Origin: JAZPYZ01 sp045544455
Lineage (GTDB): Bacteria > Bacillota > Clostridia > Oscillospirales > Acutalibacteraceae
NCBI GenBank assembly: GCA_045544455.1
Contig: JAZPYZ010000019.1
Coordinates: forward strand, 62,001-126,000
Direction: 5' to 3'
Length of the DNA: 64,000 bases
Below the pieces are notes generated by a model that saw nothing but the letters and a program-made list of their open reading frames with translations, had not been told where the DNA came from and made no database searches. Shown piece after piece: positions 1 through 8,284 of the stretch (position 1 is its first letter; the number at the start of each line of letters is the position of its first letter). A program made the position numbers and the translations under genes.

Positions 1-1270
1 CACATGGTACGATGGTTTGTCGGCATTTGGTTAAGGTGTCCAGCGCATCGCGACGCATCGCATTGATAGCGGACACCGGTAACGTAGCCGCATCCCCTAA
101 CCGAACGGTCATCTTGCGCGCCACAAACGGTGTACCACCGGTTTTGCTGAGAGCCGCACATACCCGTTCTTCGTCCAATGGACGGGAAATGGCAGTTTCC
201 CCCATCGTTCCTGTTATCAGCGCAGTATAGCCGTCAGCATCCCGTACCGACAAAACGGCCGGTTGTCCAACCGATACAGCGAAATCAAAATCAACCGGGA
301 TGTGCGCCCATTCTTTTTGGTATAACGGTTCTAATCGGCGCACCACCGAAGCGGTTGCCGAAGCATCCTCGGCGCGTCTTACGCCGAACATATCGGTGCG
401 TTTACCGGTAAAGTAACCATCGGTAAACCCGCTTCGAGAAAACACTGCTTGTAAATCATCTCGATCTACCCCATCCGGCGCGCGTCCGTCTATCGCGGCG
501 GCACATACCGTCACGGCTGCCGCTACATATTCCGGCCGTTTCATGCGACCTTCAATTTTTAATGAATCCACCCCACAGGCGCGTAGAGTTTGGATATGTT
601 CGGTTAGTGACAGATCCTTCAAACTTAACGCATAGGTATCGTCGGCACGCAAACCGATCGCGCTAAACGGTAATCGACACGGTTGAGCACAGGCGCCGCG
701 ATTACCGCTACGACCGCCCAACATCGCCGACACGTAACATTGCCCCGATACCGACATACATAATGCTCCGTGCACAAACACTTCCAGTTCGCATCCCAAT
801 CCTGCGCAAGCCTCAATCTCTTTTGCAGACATTTCCCGCGCTAATACCACTCGCGAAAAACCGCTTTCCGCCAAGAGTTTCACTCCCTCCGGCGTGTGAC
901 AAGACAATTGCGTAGAGGCATGTAACCGCAATTCCGGCGCACAAACACGAAGTCGACGTGCCAAACCGAGATCCTGCACGATAAAGGCATCTACACCAAC
1001 CGATGCCGCTTGTCGCGCGACCTCAATGGCGGCATCCATTTCCGATTCTAATATCAGCGTGTTTAAGGTGAGATACACCTTCATTCCGTGCAAATGACAA
1101 TAATCCACCGCGCCGGCAAGGGCATCGGTGGATTCGAAATTACGCGCATGTCGTCTGGCGTTAAATGCCGACATGCCAAGATATACCGCATTAGCGCCAC
1201 AACGCGCCGCGGCCAACACCGCCTCCGGAGAACCGGCCGGTGCCAACAGTTCCATACGACGATCACACAT
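1..1270 (-). CDS. U32 family peptidase (collagenase-like), 3' end cut by the window
   Basis: 423 codons are visible, starting MCDRRMELLAPAGSPEAVLA; the C-terminus runs off position 1. The N-terminal TIM-barrel part carries the U32 hallmark around residue 170-185, YVSAMLGGRSGNRGACAQPC, including the conserved RG.C..PCR core. Bacterial U32 proteins include proteases and the tRNA/rRNA hydroxylation factors TrhP and RlhA; long clostridial forms (over 650 aa) are of unknown role. The ATG overlaps the zapA stop by 8 bp, so the two are translationally coupled at the end of the sugar transferase-cpsB-zapA transcript. The family is certain; the exact activity is not. Confidence 0.9.
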   Translation of the reverse strand, partial: MCDRRMELLAPAGSPEAVLAAARCGANAVYLGMSAFNARRHARNFESTDALAGAVDYCHLHGMKVYLTLNTLILESEMDAAIEVARQAASVGVDAFIVQDLGLARRLRVCAPELRLHASTQLSCHTPEGVKLLAESGFSRVVLAREMSAKEIEACAGLGCELEVFVHGALCMSVSGQCYVSAMLGGRSGNRGACAQPCRLPFSAIGLRADDTYALSLKDLSLTEHIQTLRACGVDSLKIEGRMKRPEYVAAAVTVCAAAIDGRAPDGVDRDDLQAVFSRSGFTDGYFTGKRTDMFGVRRAEDASATASVVRRLEPLYQKEWAHIPVDFDFAVSVGQPAVLSVRDADGYTALITGTMGETAISRPLDEERVCAALSKTGGTPFVARKMTVRLGDAATLPVSAINAMRRDALDTLTKCRQTIVPC

Positions 1271-1610
1271 CTTGCTTGGTTCCTTGTAAAGTAGCACGCA
1301 ATTCATCGAGTTCACGACGCGCGTTATCGGCTTCCTGGTGTGCACGCACGTTATCGGCAAAATAATCTTTCATCTGTTCCCGCAAATTTTCAGCCAATTT
1401 GTTAGCCTTATCGGCTTCATCGGCAAAGTTCAGTGCCGCTAAAACCGCCGCTTGCGTGGTGGAAACCTGCGTATTGCCTGCCATCATGCTGCGCATGAAT
1501 TCGTTCACTTTTTTACCCATTTCAACCACGTGCGCCTTAGAATCGTCGCTGGTGATCGAATATTCGGCTCCGCAGATATTCAATCTCACTTTTGTAATTT
1601 CTTCCGGCAT
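1263..1610 (-). CDS. zapA: cell division protein ZapA
   Basis: A 115-residue protein of typical ZapA length. The N-terminal globular part (MPEEITKVRLNICGAEYSIT) is followed by a long helix from about residue 55 with heptad-like spacing, as in ZapA, which forms tetramers that bundle FtsZ filaments at midcell. The start is an ATG with AGGAG 9 nt upstream. It sits 20 nt after the CpsB-like gene and overlaps the U32 peptidase start. The zapA-U32 pair is common in Firmicutes; what differs here is the upstream polysaccharide pair. Confidence 0.92.
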   Translation of the reverse strand: MPEEITKVRLNICGAEYSITSDDSKAHVVEMGKKVNEFMRSMMAGNTQVSTTQAAVLAALNFADEADKANKLAENLREQMKDYFADNVRAHQEADNARRELDELRATLQGTKQDV

Positions 1611-1630
1611 CTTTCAATACTCCTTTTTCA

Positions 1631-2353
1631 TCAGGTGAACTTTTCAGGCATTTTCCCTTGTAACACAATTTGTGAATCGGCTTGTATTTTTTCCACTGTT
1701 GCCGCCGAAACCTTTCGGCACAACTGTTTGATTCCTTTATCAAAACGCGGTTTGCGCGTCGTTGTGTTATGAGCATCGCTGCCAAACACGACCGGTCGAC
1801 CACTGTTGATCCACGATACCATCCGTTTGCGAACCGTCCAGTGACCAAGTGACGATACGTTTAACTGTAATAGCGCATCTGCATCCGTAGCAATCTTCTC
1901 TAGTTGCTCATCCGGATAAATGCCAATATAACGATCAACATGTGCTAACATCGGCAACGCCCCATTAGCATGGCACACCGAAATCGCTTTATCCAACATC
2001 CACGGCATATACTGGTGGACGGGTAATTCGATCATCAGGAAAGGGGTTCCTTCCAAGCATAGTTGGTCGAGATGTTCCACCTGTTCTAAATCACACTCGA
2101 GTGACACTTCTGCCCCCAACAACAACGTTGGCAACTCCTCGTCACCAATAGCCTCTAAAAGCCGATCAAAGGCGTTTTGCCGTTGGACGAGAAAATCCTC
2201 GACCGATTGACAATGCGCGTAAAAATGCGGCGTTAACGCCACGCATTCTACCCCTTGGTCGCGCAACTGGCGAAGCATCTTGATCGACACATCCACGTTG
2301 ACTGCGCCGTCATCAATATCGGGTAAAATATGAGAATGAAAATCAATCCACAT
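1631..2353 (-). CDS. CpsB/CapC-family (PHP-type) tyrosine-protein phosphatase
   Basis: 240 residues if the start is the ATG at 2353, preceded by AGAGGAG 8 nt upstream; a longer in-frame reading begins inside the previous gene and has no ribosome site. PHP-fold metal motifs are in order: DFHSHILPDIDDG (residues 3-15), TPHFY, GAEVSLE, LAHVDRY and GSDAHN. Known members (CpsB, YwqE, Wzb-unrelated) dephosphorylate bacterial tyrosine kinases that set capsule or exopolysaccharide chain length, with Mn/Fe cofactors. It follows a sugar-phosphate transferase by 4 nt, which fits a surface-polysaccharide role. No tyrosine kinase is in the window. Confidence 0.9.
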   Translation of the reverse strand: MWIDFHSHILPDIDDGAVNVDVSIKMLRQLRDQGVECVALTPHFYAHCQSVEDFLVQRQNAFDRLLEAIGDEELPTLLLGAEVSLECDLEQVEHLDQLCLEGTPFLMIELPVHQYMPWMLDKAISVCHANGALPMLAHVDRYIGIYPDEQLEKIATDADALLQLNVSSLGHWTVRKRMVSWINSGRPVVFGSDAHNTTTRKPRFDKGIKQLCRKVSAATVEKIQADSQIVLQGKMPEKFT

Positions 2354-2357
2354 AGGA

Positions 2358-3050
2358 CTAAGTTCTCCTCTCATCGGTAAGTTCTTGCCGCCCTTCGGCA
2401 ACCCCTTTTTGTAACAATACCGCCACGAATGTACGACAAAAGATTTCAAAATCCAAAGTAAAACTCGCGTAATGCACATATTCAACATCCATGCGCACCT
2501 TTTCAGAAACAGACACGTTATCTCGTCCGTTAATCTGAGCAATACCGGAAATGCCGGGACGCATTTCATAAACGTGTTGTTGTTTGCGCAACGCGCGAAT
2601 CTCTCGTTCGGTATACACCAACGGCCGAGGACCGATCAAGCTCATATCTCCTTTAAGCACGTTGACCAACTGCGGCAGTTCATCCAAACTGAATCGGCGC
2701 AAAAATTTACCAAACTTGGTAATTGCTTTATCCGCATTGTCTAACTCGTAAGTCGGTATGTTTTTCGGCACGGTTATGTGCATCGTGCGAAACTTGTAAA
2801 TGCGAAACACATGATAATCCCGACCAATGCGATATTGTTTGAAAAAGACCGGTCGATTTGGCGACGATGTTTTAATAACCAACATAATCCCCAACATCAG
2901 CGGCGCCAACAGTATCAACGCTAGCAAGGAGATAACGACATCCAGTATACGTTTCCAAACAAAATATTGTTTTTGCGATTCGGTAAAAACACAAACATCG
3001 GTTTCAGGTTTACGCTCTCGCACGCCCTGTCCGCCCTTCGGTTTATCCAT
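2358..3050 (-). CDS. bacterial sugar transferase (undecaprenyl-phosphate glycosyl-1-phosphate transferase)
   Basis: 230 residues. The short monotopic form (like PglC or the C-terminal domain of WcaJ): a single hydrophobic segment at about residues 32-55, then KQYRIGRDYHVFRIYKFRTM, the catalytic DE in FSLDELPQLVNVLKGDMSLI, GPRPL, and RPGISGIAQINGR. The family moves a sugar-1-phosphate onto undecaprenyl phosphate at the inner face of the membrane, the first step of many capsule or glycoprotein pathways. The ATG at 3050 has AGAGG 8 nt upstream; the in-frame TTG at 3056 would sit 2 nt from it and is unlikely. First gene of the operon. Confidence 0.93.
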   Translation of the reverse strand: MDKPKGGQGVRERKPETDVCVFTESQKQYFVWKRILDVVISLLALILLAPLMLGIMLVIKTSSPNRPVFFKQYRIGRDYHVFRIYKFRTMHITVPKNIPTYELDNADKAITKFGKFLRRFSLDELPQLVNVLKGDMSLIGPRPLVYTEREIRALRKQQHVYEMRPGISGIAQINGRDNVSVSEKVRMDVEYVHYASFTLDFEIFCRTFVAVLLQKGVAEGRQELTDERRT

Positions 3051-3090
3051 TCGCAATGCCTCTTTTCATGGCGATTTGCTATACTGATTT

Positions 3091-3119
3091 ATTATACCTT
3101 TTTTTCGCGAGCAAGTCAA
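3091..3119 (-). promoter_or_regulatory. sigma-A promoter for the sugar transferase-cpsB-zapA-U32 operon
   Basis: On the minus strand TTGACT, a 17-nt spacer and TATAAT, ending about 40 nt before the ATG. There is no other good promoter before zapA, so the four genes probably share this one. Confidence 0.8.
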
Positions 3120-3164
3120 TGAATTTATGTGATTTATAAGTAACAAGTATGAAACTTTCATCCC

Positions 3165-3196
3165 AAAAAAGGCGTGGATTCCCCACGCCTTTTTTG
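3165..3196 (-). terminator. bidirectional rho-independent terminator after glgP
   Basis: Stem GGCGTGG/CCCACGCC with a 4-nt loop, flanked by A6 and T7 runs. It lies 12 nt past the glgP stop and also shields the promoter of the sugar-transferase operon. Confidence 0.9.
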
Positions 3197-3207
3197 TCGA
3201 TATAGGT

Positions 3208-5637
3208 TTATCGTTTTAACGGACGGCAATGCCAGATACGGTCGGAATAATCACGAATCGACCGGTCGGCCGCAAACACGCCGCTGGTAGCGGTGTTGAG
3301 CATCGCCGATTTTACCCAAGCATCCCGATCGTTGTATTTTGCCGCCGACACGTTCTGCGCACGTACATAGTCCTCAAAGTCCGCCAGCACCATATACGGA
3401 TCACGACTGGTGAGCGAACCGGCAATTTCCGGAAACACGTGACCGGAAATACCGCGGAACAGTTCATCGATCACACGGTGAATGCGCGGATTTTGCATAT
3501 AAATATCGTGCGGATTATAGCCGGATCTCTTGAGCGCTTCCACTTCTTCGGTACGCATGCCGAACAAGAACATATTCTCTTCCCCGACTGCTTCACAGAT
3601 TTCCACGTTCGCGCCGTCCAACGTGCCAAGCGTGATCGCGCCGTTCATCATCAGTTTCATATTACCGGTACCGCTTGCCTCTGTACCGGCCAATGAAATT
3701 TGTTCACTGATATCGGCTGCCGGCATCAACAATTCCGCCAACGACACGCGATAATCTTCCAGATACACCACTTTGAGTTTATCCCCGATATCCGGATCGT
3801 TATTGATCATATCAGCCAGACAGTTGATAAACAAGATAATCTGTTTAGCCAGTTGATAACCGGGGGCCGCTTTCGCACCAAACAAATAGGTACGCGGCGT
3901 AAACGGCATATTCGGATTGTCTTTCAGTTGCAGATAGGTGTGTAAAATATGCAGCGCATTAAGGTGTTGACGTTTATATTCGTGTAACCGTTTCACCTGC
4001 ACGTCGAACAACGAATCCGGATTGAGTTTGACGCCGTTGTGTTCCGCAATATATTTCGCCAAACGCTCTTTGTTTTGGCGTTTGATAGCCGCAAATTGCG
4101 CACGTGCTTCGGCATCGTCTGCATACGGACGCAGTTTTTCAAGATGCGCGGCATCCAAAATGAAATCATCCCCGATTTTATCGGTGATAAAGTCAGTTAA
4201 ACCCGGGTTAGCCTGACACAACCAACGACGGTGTGCAATACCGTTGGTCACGTTTTTAAACTTTTCCGGATGTACGGTATACATATCGTGGAACACGCGT
4301 TCTTTAACGATTTCACTGTGCAGTTTCGATACGCCGTTGATCGAATGGCACGCCGCCACACACAGATTGGCCATCCGGATAATGCCGTAACTGATGATCG
4401 ACATACGGCTGACCTTTTCGGTATCGTAACCGGTTTCTTTCATCATCTGCTCGCTAAATCGATTGTTGATTTCGCGCACGATCTGATAAATACGCGGCAA
4501 ACGCTGCGCAAACAGATCTTCCGGCCAACATTCCAACGCTTCGGCCATAACGGTATGGTTGGTATACGCCACCGTTTGCGACACGATATTCCACGCATCG
4601 TCCCAGCTATATCCGCATTCATCCAGCATAATACGCATCAATTCGGGAATGGCCAACGTCGGGTGAGTATCGTTGATATGAATGGCCGCCATTTCCGGCA
4701 AATTATCCAACGTACCGAACTGTTCCAGGTGACGACGCACGATATCCTGTACCGAAGCTGACACCAAGAAATATTGTTGTGACAAGCGCAACGATTTACC
4801 TTCGCGGTGGTTATCCGCCGGATACAACACCTGCGTAATCACTTCCGCCATCGCCTTTTGCTCCATGGCGCGCACATATTCACCTTGATTGAACAACGTC
4901 ATATCCATACCCGGCGCCGTCGCTTTCCACAAACGCAAAGTCGACACACCTTTGCCGTCCTTACCGGCTACCATCATATCAAACGGTTGCGCGATAACAA
5001 CCGTCGCATTTTCGTGTTCAACATGGTGGAAATCGTTTTCCCACCATTCTCTCACATTACCGTCGAACTTAACTTCTTTTGCCAATTCGGGACGCGGCAA
5101 CAACCAGCTGTCACCGCCCGGCAACCAAAAGTCCGGCATTTCGGTCTGCCAACCGTCCACCAATTTTTGACGGAAAATCCCGTATTCGTACAACAACGAA
5201 TATCCGATTGCCGGCATTTGTTCGGTAGCCAAGCCATCCAAGAAACATGCCGCCAACCGGCCCAAGCCGCCGTTGCCGAGACCGGCATCCGGTTCCAATT
5301 CGTACAACGAATCCAGCTTCACGTCATACGATTTCAGCACCTGTTTCGCCACGTCGGTCATATTCAAGTTAAATAACGTATTTTTCAACGAACGCCCCAT
5401 CAAAAATTCCATACACAGATAATACACCTGTTTGGATTGCTGTACGTGGGTATCGTGAATATAACTAACGCGTTTGTCACGCATAATATCGCACAACACC
5501 AATGCCAGCGCATGATAAACCATCTCGTTGGTTGCTTCCATCGGTTGAACCGAGAAATGGTGCAACAGTTTTTGCTGCAACTTTTCCTCCAATTGTTTGG
5601 CCGTAAGCGCCGGTTTTCTCGTCGTTTTACTCGCCAT
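3208..5637 (-). CDS. glgP: glycogen/alpha-glucan phosphorylase
   Basis: 809 residues, normal for the GT35 family. It releases glucose 1-phosphate from the non-reducing ends of glycogen or maltodextrin in the cytoplasm. The pyridoxal-phosphate site EASGTGNMKLMMNGA is present with the lysine near residue 661; GLGNGGLGRLAACFLDG (about residues 120-136) and the YKRQHLNALH region are also conserved. RBS AAAGGG about 9 nt before the ATG. It stands alone with its own promoter and terminator; no other glg gene is nearby, so glycogen specificity over maltodextrin is inferred from similarity only. Confidence 0.96.
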   Translation of the reverse strand: MASKTTRKPALTAKQLEEKLQQKLLHHFSVQPMEATNEMVYHALALVLCDIMRDKRVSYIHDTHVQQSKQVYYLCMEFLMGRSLKNTLFNLNMTDVAKQVLKSYDVKLDSLYELEPDAGLGNGGLGRLAACFLDGLATEQMPAIGYSLLYEYGIFRQKLVDGWQTEMPDFWLPGGDSWLLPRPELAKEVKFDGNVREWWENDFHHVEHENATVVIAQPFDMMVAGKDGKGVSTLRLWKATAPGMDMTLFNQGEYVRAMEQKAMAEVITQVLYPADNHREGKSLRLSQQYFLVSASVQDIVRRHLEQFGTLDNLPEMAAIHINDTHPTLAIPELMRIMLDECGYSWDDAWNIVSQTVAYTNHTVMAEALECWPEDLFAQRLPRIYQIVREINNRFSEQMMKETGYDTEKVSRMSIISYGIIRMANLCVAACHSINGVSKLHSEIVKERVFHDMYTVHPEKFKNVTNGIAHRRWLCQANPGLTDFITDKIGDDFILDAAHLEKLRPYADDAEARAQFAAIKRQNKERLAKYIAEHNGVKLNPDSLFDVQVKRLHEYKRQHLNALHILHTYLQLKDNPNMPFTPRTYLFGAKAAPGYQLAKQIILFINCLADMINNDPDIGDKLKVVYLEDYRVSLAELLMPAADISEQISLAGTEASGTGNMKLMMNGAITLGTLDGANVEICEAVGEENMFLFGMRTEEVEALKRSGYNPHDIYMQNPRIHRVIDELFRGISGHVFPEIAGSLTSRDPYMVLADFEDYVRAQNVSAAKYNDRDAWVKSAMLNTATSGVFAADRSIRDYSDRIWHCRPLKR

Positions 5638-5689
5638 ATATCTGTCACCCTTTCGCGTGAATTATCAAAAGAAACCTCTTATGTTTTGT

Positions 5690-5718
5690 ATTATACACTA
5701 TACCGCAAAATATTGCAA
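5690..5718 (-). promoter_or_regulatory. sigma-A promoter for glgP
   Basis: TTGCAA, 17 nt, TATAAT on the minus strand, about 53 nt upstream of the glgP ATG in a very AT-rich stretch. Confidence 0.8.
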
Positions 5719-5828
5719 GAGTTCTACAATTTATATAATATTTTTTCTAAAATCAGTCGTTTAAACGGATCATATTATGCAAAATAGCCAAAAAACATTC
5801 CTTTTTCACCTCCCAACACCGTCCATTA

Positions 5829-5864
5829 GCAGTTGAAGATATGTGCGGTAATATGCACCGAAAA
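5829..5864 (+). repeat. left copy of a diverged ~36-bp direct repeat
   Basis: GCAGTTGAAGATAT, one variable base, then TGCGGTAA, a variable loop and ACCGAAAA. The same sequence with one mismatch in the first 23 bases recurs at 12168-12204, in the leader of the spore-protein gene. In both copies CGGT can pair with a downstream ACCG. The two copies bracket the ATP-grasp operon. Apart from this repeat and a terminator, the 308-bp gap 5638-5945 holds only the glgP promoter. Confidence 0.6.
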
Positions 5865-5870
5865 ACATAT

Positions 5871-5903
5871 AAAAAGTCCGGCAGATTAAACCTGTCGGAC
5901 TTG
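5871..5903 (-). terminator. terminator of the ATP-grasp/OCD operon
   Basis: On the minus strand AAGTCCGaCAG pairs with CTGcCGGACTT (one mismatch) around a 7-nt loop, followed by TTTTT. It lies about 43 nt after the last gene's stop. Confidence 0.8.
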
Positions 5904-5945
5904 TATGATTTAGAATATTTGTAAAAGCAGGCGCGAGAGATCAGG

Positions 5946-7010
5946 TTACGAGTATTTGATGGACCATTGCCCCATATCCACTTTGTCATCAAAATCAAAC
6001 ATGGATTTTTCCTGAATCATCACATCTTGCCCCAAGCCCTGTTTTAGAACCTGGTTATACATGCTAGTAGCCAGCGCGATATCTAAAAAAGAAAGGCCTA
6101 CACTGTTAAAATAAATAAATTCCTGCTCATTTTCTCGACCGGCTTTTCTCCCCATGATAACGTCAATCAAATTGGCGTAAATATCTTCATCAGATAAAAT
6201 ACCCTGTTGGTACATCTGACTAATGGTCTGGGTGCGGTGTTTTACCACTTCCCAATCATCGACCACAATCTTAGAGGCTTTTTGTGCCACGGCAAATTCA
6301 TCCTCGAGGCCCGCCACGTGGCAGTAAAACGCCCCTTCTTTAATCCAATCCGCTTTCAATATCGTTTCCTGACCACTGATAGCGGTTACAATAATGTCTG
6401 CCGAGGAAACCGCAGAAGCATAATCGCCGTTACAACAAACAAAGTCCACGTCCGGGTAGAACCGTTTCATTTGTTCTGCAAACTTCTGCTCACTTTTTAC
6501 CGTACGTGAAGATACTCGACACTCCCGAATTCCGGGGCGAACCGCCATCATGGTGAGAAAATGGGCTTTTGCCTGCTCACCCGCACCGATAAACCCAATG
6601 GTTTCTGCATCTTTTTTAGCCAGATACTTGGCAGCGACGGCCCCTATCGCAGCAGTACGTAAATTAGAGCATAAGGTGCCTTCCATAAAAGCTACCGGGA
6701 AACCGGTATCCAGCCGTGATAAAAGAACTACCGCCGACAAATTCGGAAGTTGATATTTTCGGGGATTTTCCGGAAAAACAGATACCCATTTCATACCGTA
6801 GATATCGTTAACCGCTGCAGGCAGACAGTTGATTCTGCTTTGCGACACCTGATCGAAAACCTGCGCCACCTTATCCGGAAATATAACGCGTCCCGCTTCT
6901 CGTTCCAAGAAAGCATTTTCGATCACATCAATGGCATTGGGTATGTCAAAACACCCGGCCTTATATAGATCGTTTTGCGTAATAATCTTTACACAGATGC
7001 CGTCCGTCAT
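5946..7010 (-). CDS. ornithine cyclodeaminase / SbnB-like dehydrogenase
   Basis: 354 residues from the ATG at 7010 (AGGAG 7 nt upstream); a longer reading would overlap the preceding gene. The Rossmann motif GFIGAGEQAKAH (about residues 137-148), the substrate-side RTAAIGAVAAKYLA and the long C-terminal helix place it in the ornithine cyclodeaminase/mu-crystallin fold. That fold also includes SbnB, which makes 2,3-diaminopropionate, and alanine and opine dehydrogenases. The usual GADxPGKxEL-type catalytic segment is not visible; the matching region reads HVAGLEDEFAV, so true cyclodeaminase activity is doubtful. As last gene of an operon with three ATP-grasp ligases, it may supply an unusual amino acid for ligation (inference). 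Confidence 0.85.
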   Translation of the reverse strand: MTDGICVKIITQNDLYKAGCFDIPNAIDVIENAFLEREAGRVIFPDKVAQVFDQVSQSRINCLPAAVNDIYGMKWVSVFPENPRKYQLPNLSAVVLLSRLDTGFPVAFMEGTLCSNLRTAAIGAVAAKYLAKKDAETIGFIGAGEQAKAHFLTMMAVRPGIRECRVSSRTVKSEQKFAEQMKRFYPDVDFVCCNGDYASAVSSADIIVTAISGQETILKADWIKEGAFYCHVAGLEDEFAVAQKASKIVVDDWEVVKHRTQTISQMYQQGILSDEDIYANLIDVIMGRKAGRENEQEFIYFNSVGLSFLDIALATSMYNQVLKQGLGQDVMIQEKSMFDFDDKVDMGQWSIKYS

Positions 7011-7023
7011 ACTGATGCTCCTA

Positions 7024-8253
7024 TCAATCGATTTCCAGTGCACTGGTATCCATTAAGTAAAATAGCTGCTCGTTGCTATTAGAATCCAGAACGTGAAGGC
7101 CTTCTTTGAGTTTCTTTAGGTTTTCAAAGAAACCCGCTTGATTTTTATAGGTGAAATGCACGTAGAAACAAACCTGTTGTGCCGTGCCCCAATCCTGAAT
7201 ATCATCACCCACATGATGTACCGGAACGATCGCCTGGATGAAAGATTGCTTTTCCAATTCTTCTTTGCCGATCACTTTTGCCATCTTGCCGGGTTTTACA
7301 TGAACAGGCAGGATACAGTAATGATCCTTTTCGCTGTTATAACCATCAAACGCACCTTGGTAAGCCTGGTTCAAAGCCGCATCCACGGTTAGTTGGAGCT
7401 GGTCAATGCCTGTGAAGTATTGCACGGGGTAGTTGGTCATAGAGCCGCCTAACCGCAACGCCATTTCGTTGAACACGAACCGTTTGCCGTCGTTAAAAGC
7501 TTCAATCCAGATGGGGCCATTTTGGATTCCTAAGCCTTCAAACATCCGAATAGCCTTTTCGTTTACGGTTTCCAAGTACCGCTTTTCGTCCTTGGAGGGA
7601 AACAGTTGCAGACCCATAACCATAGAGCCGTTTTCCAGCTGACGGGAGTACTTATCGGAAATGCCGGAAAAGACGATCTTTCCGTTCACTGCAGTATAGT
7701 GGATCAGTGCTGCATCGCACTGCATATACTCTTCAATCAGGTAGTCATCCGAAAACTGCAGGGCATTTTTCACCCCTGCCTCCAACTCCTGCTTGTTGTG
7801 GCAGATAGAGAAGCCACGGCTGCCGTCGCTGTCGGCAGGCTTTACGATCACAGGGTAGTCAATGTCCTCCTGATCCAGACGGTAGGTTCTGGCGATATCA
7901 ATGCCGTAAGAGGCGCACATAGCCTTAAAGTTCTTTTTGTTGGAGCAGTTATCCCACTGTTCCAAAGAGCACCAGGCGGGCAAACCGATCTTCTCGCACA
8001 GCTGGATACCCTTGCGGATACAAAACTCATGGACACCAGCGATCACGCCGTCCACTTTCGTTTCTTTAACAAGGGCAGCCATCGCATCCACATCCGCAAT
8101 GGACACATCCCACATCTCGTCGGCTAGTTGTTTTGCAGGGGACTGCTCCGGCGGCAGATAATCAGCCACAATGGTACGAATACCGTTATTTTTCGCACAG
8201 GAGACGATTTCCGCGCTTCCAATAGGCTTACCGCCTAAAACAAGAAGTTTCAT
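7024..8253 (-). CDS. ATP-grasp ligase (carboxylate-amine type), second of its class in the operon
   Basis: 409 residues. The N-terminal pre-ATP-grasp Rossmann-like lobe starts MKLLVLGGKPIGSAEIV; the ATP-grasp core has YPVIVKPADSDGSRGF (about residues 130-145), the hinge YLIEEYMQCD and the metal-binding end FNEMALRLGGSMTNYP. Such enzymes activate a carboxylate as acyl-phosphate and join it to an amine. It resembles the CarB/PurK-like and L-amino-acid-ligase groups, but the substrate cannot be told. AAAGGA lies 9 nt before the ATG. Distantly related to the 9487-10686 gene. Confidence 0.88.
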   Translation of the reverse strand: MKLLVLGGKPIGSAEIVSCAKNNGIRTIVADYLPPEQSPAKQLADEMWDVSIADVDAMAALVKETKVDGVIAGVHEFCIRKGIQLCEKIGLPAWCSLEQWDNCSNKKNFKAMCASYGIDIARTYRLDQEDIDYPVIVKPADSDGSRGFSICHNKQELEAGVKNALQFSDDYLIEEYMQCDAALIHYTAVNGKIVFSGISDKYSRQLENGSMVMGLQLFPSKDEKRYLETVNEKAIRMFEGLGIQNGPIWIEAFNDGKRFVFNEMALRLGGSMTNYPVQYFTGIDQLQLTVDAALNQAYQGAFDGYNSEKDHYCILPVHVKPGKMAKVIGKEELEKQSFIQAIVPVHHVGDDIQDWGTAQQVCFYVHFTYKNQAGFFENLKKLKEGLHVLDSNSNEQLFYLMDTSALEID

Positions 8254-8284
8254 ATCTTCTCGTCCTTTCTGCTACTATGTAGAC

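Noticed and set aside
5753..5998. 81-codon minus-strand frame between the OCD gene and glgP
   Set aside because: Runs through a terminator and the direct repeat, low-complexity ends, no ribosome site or homology.
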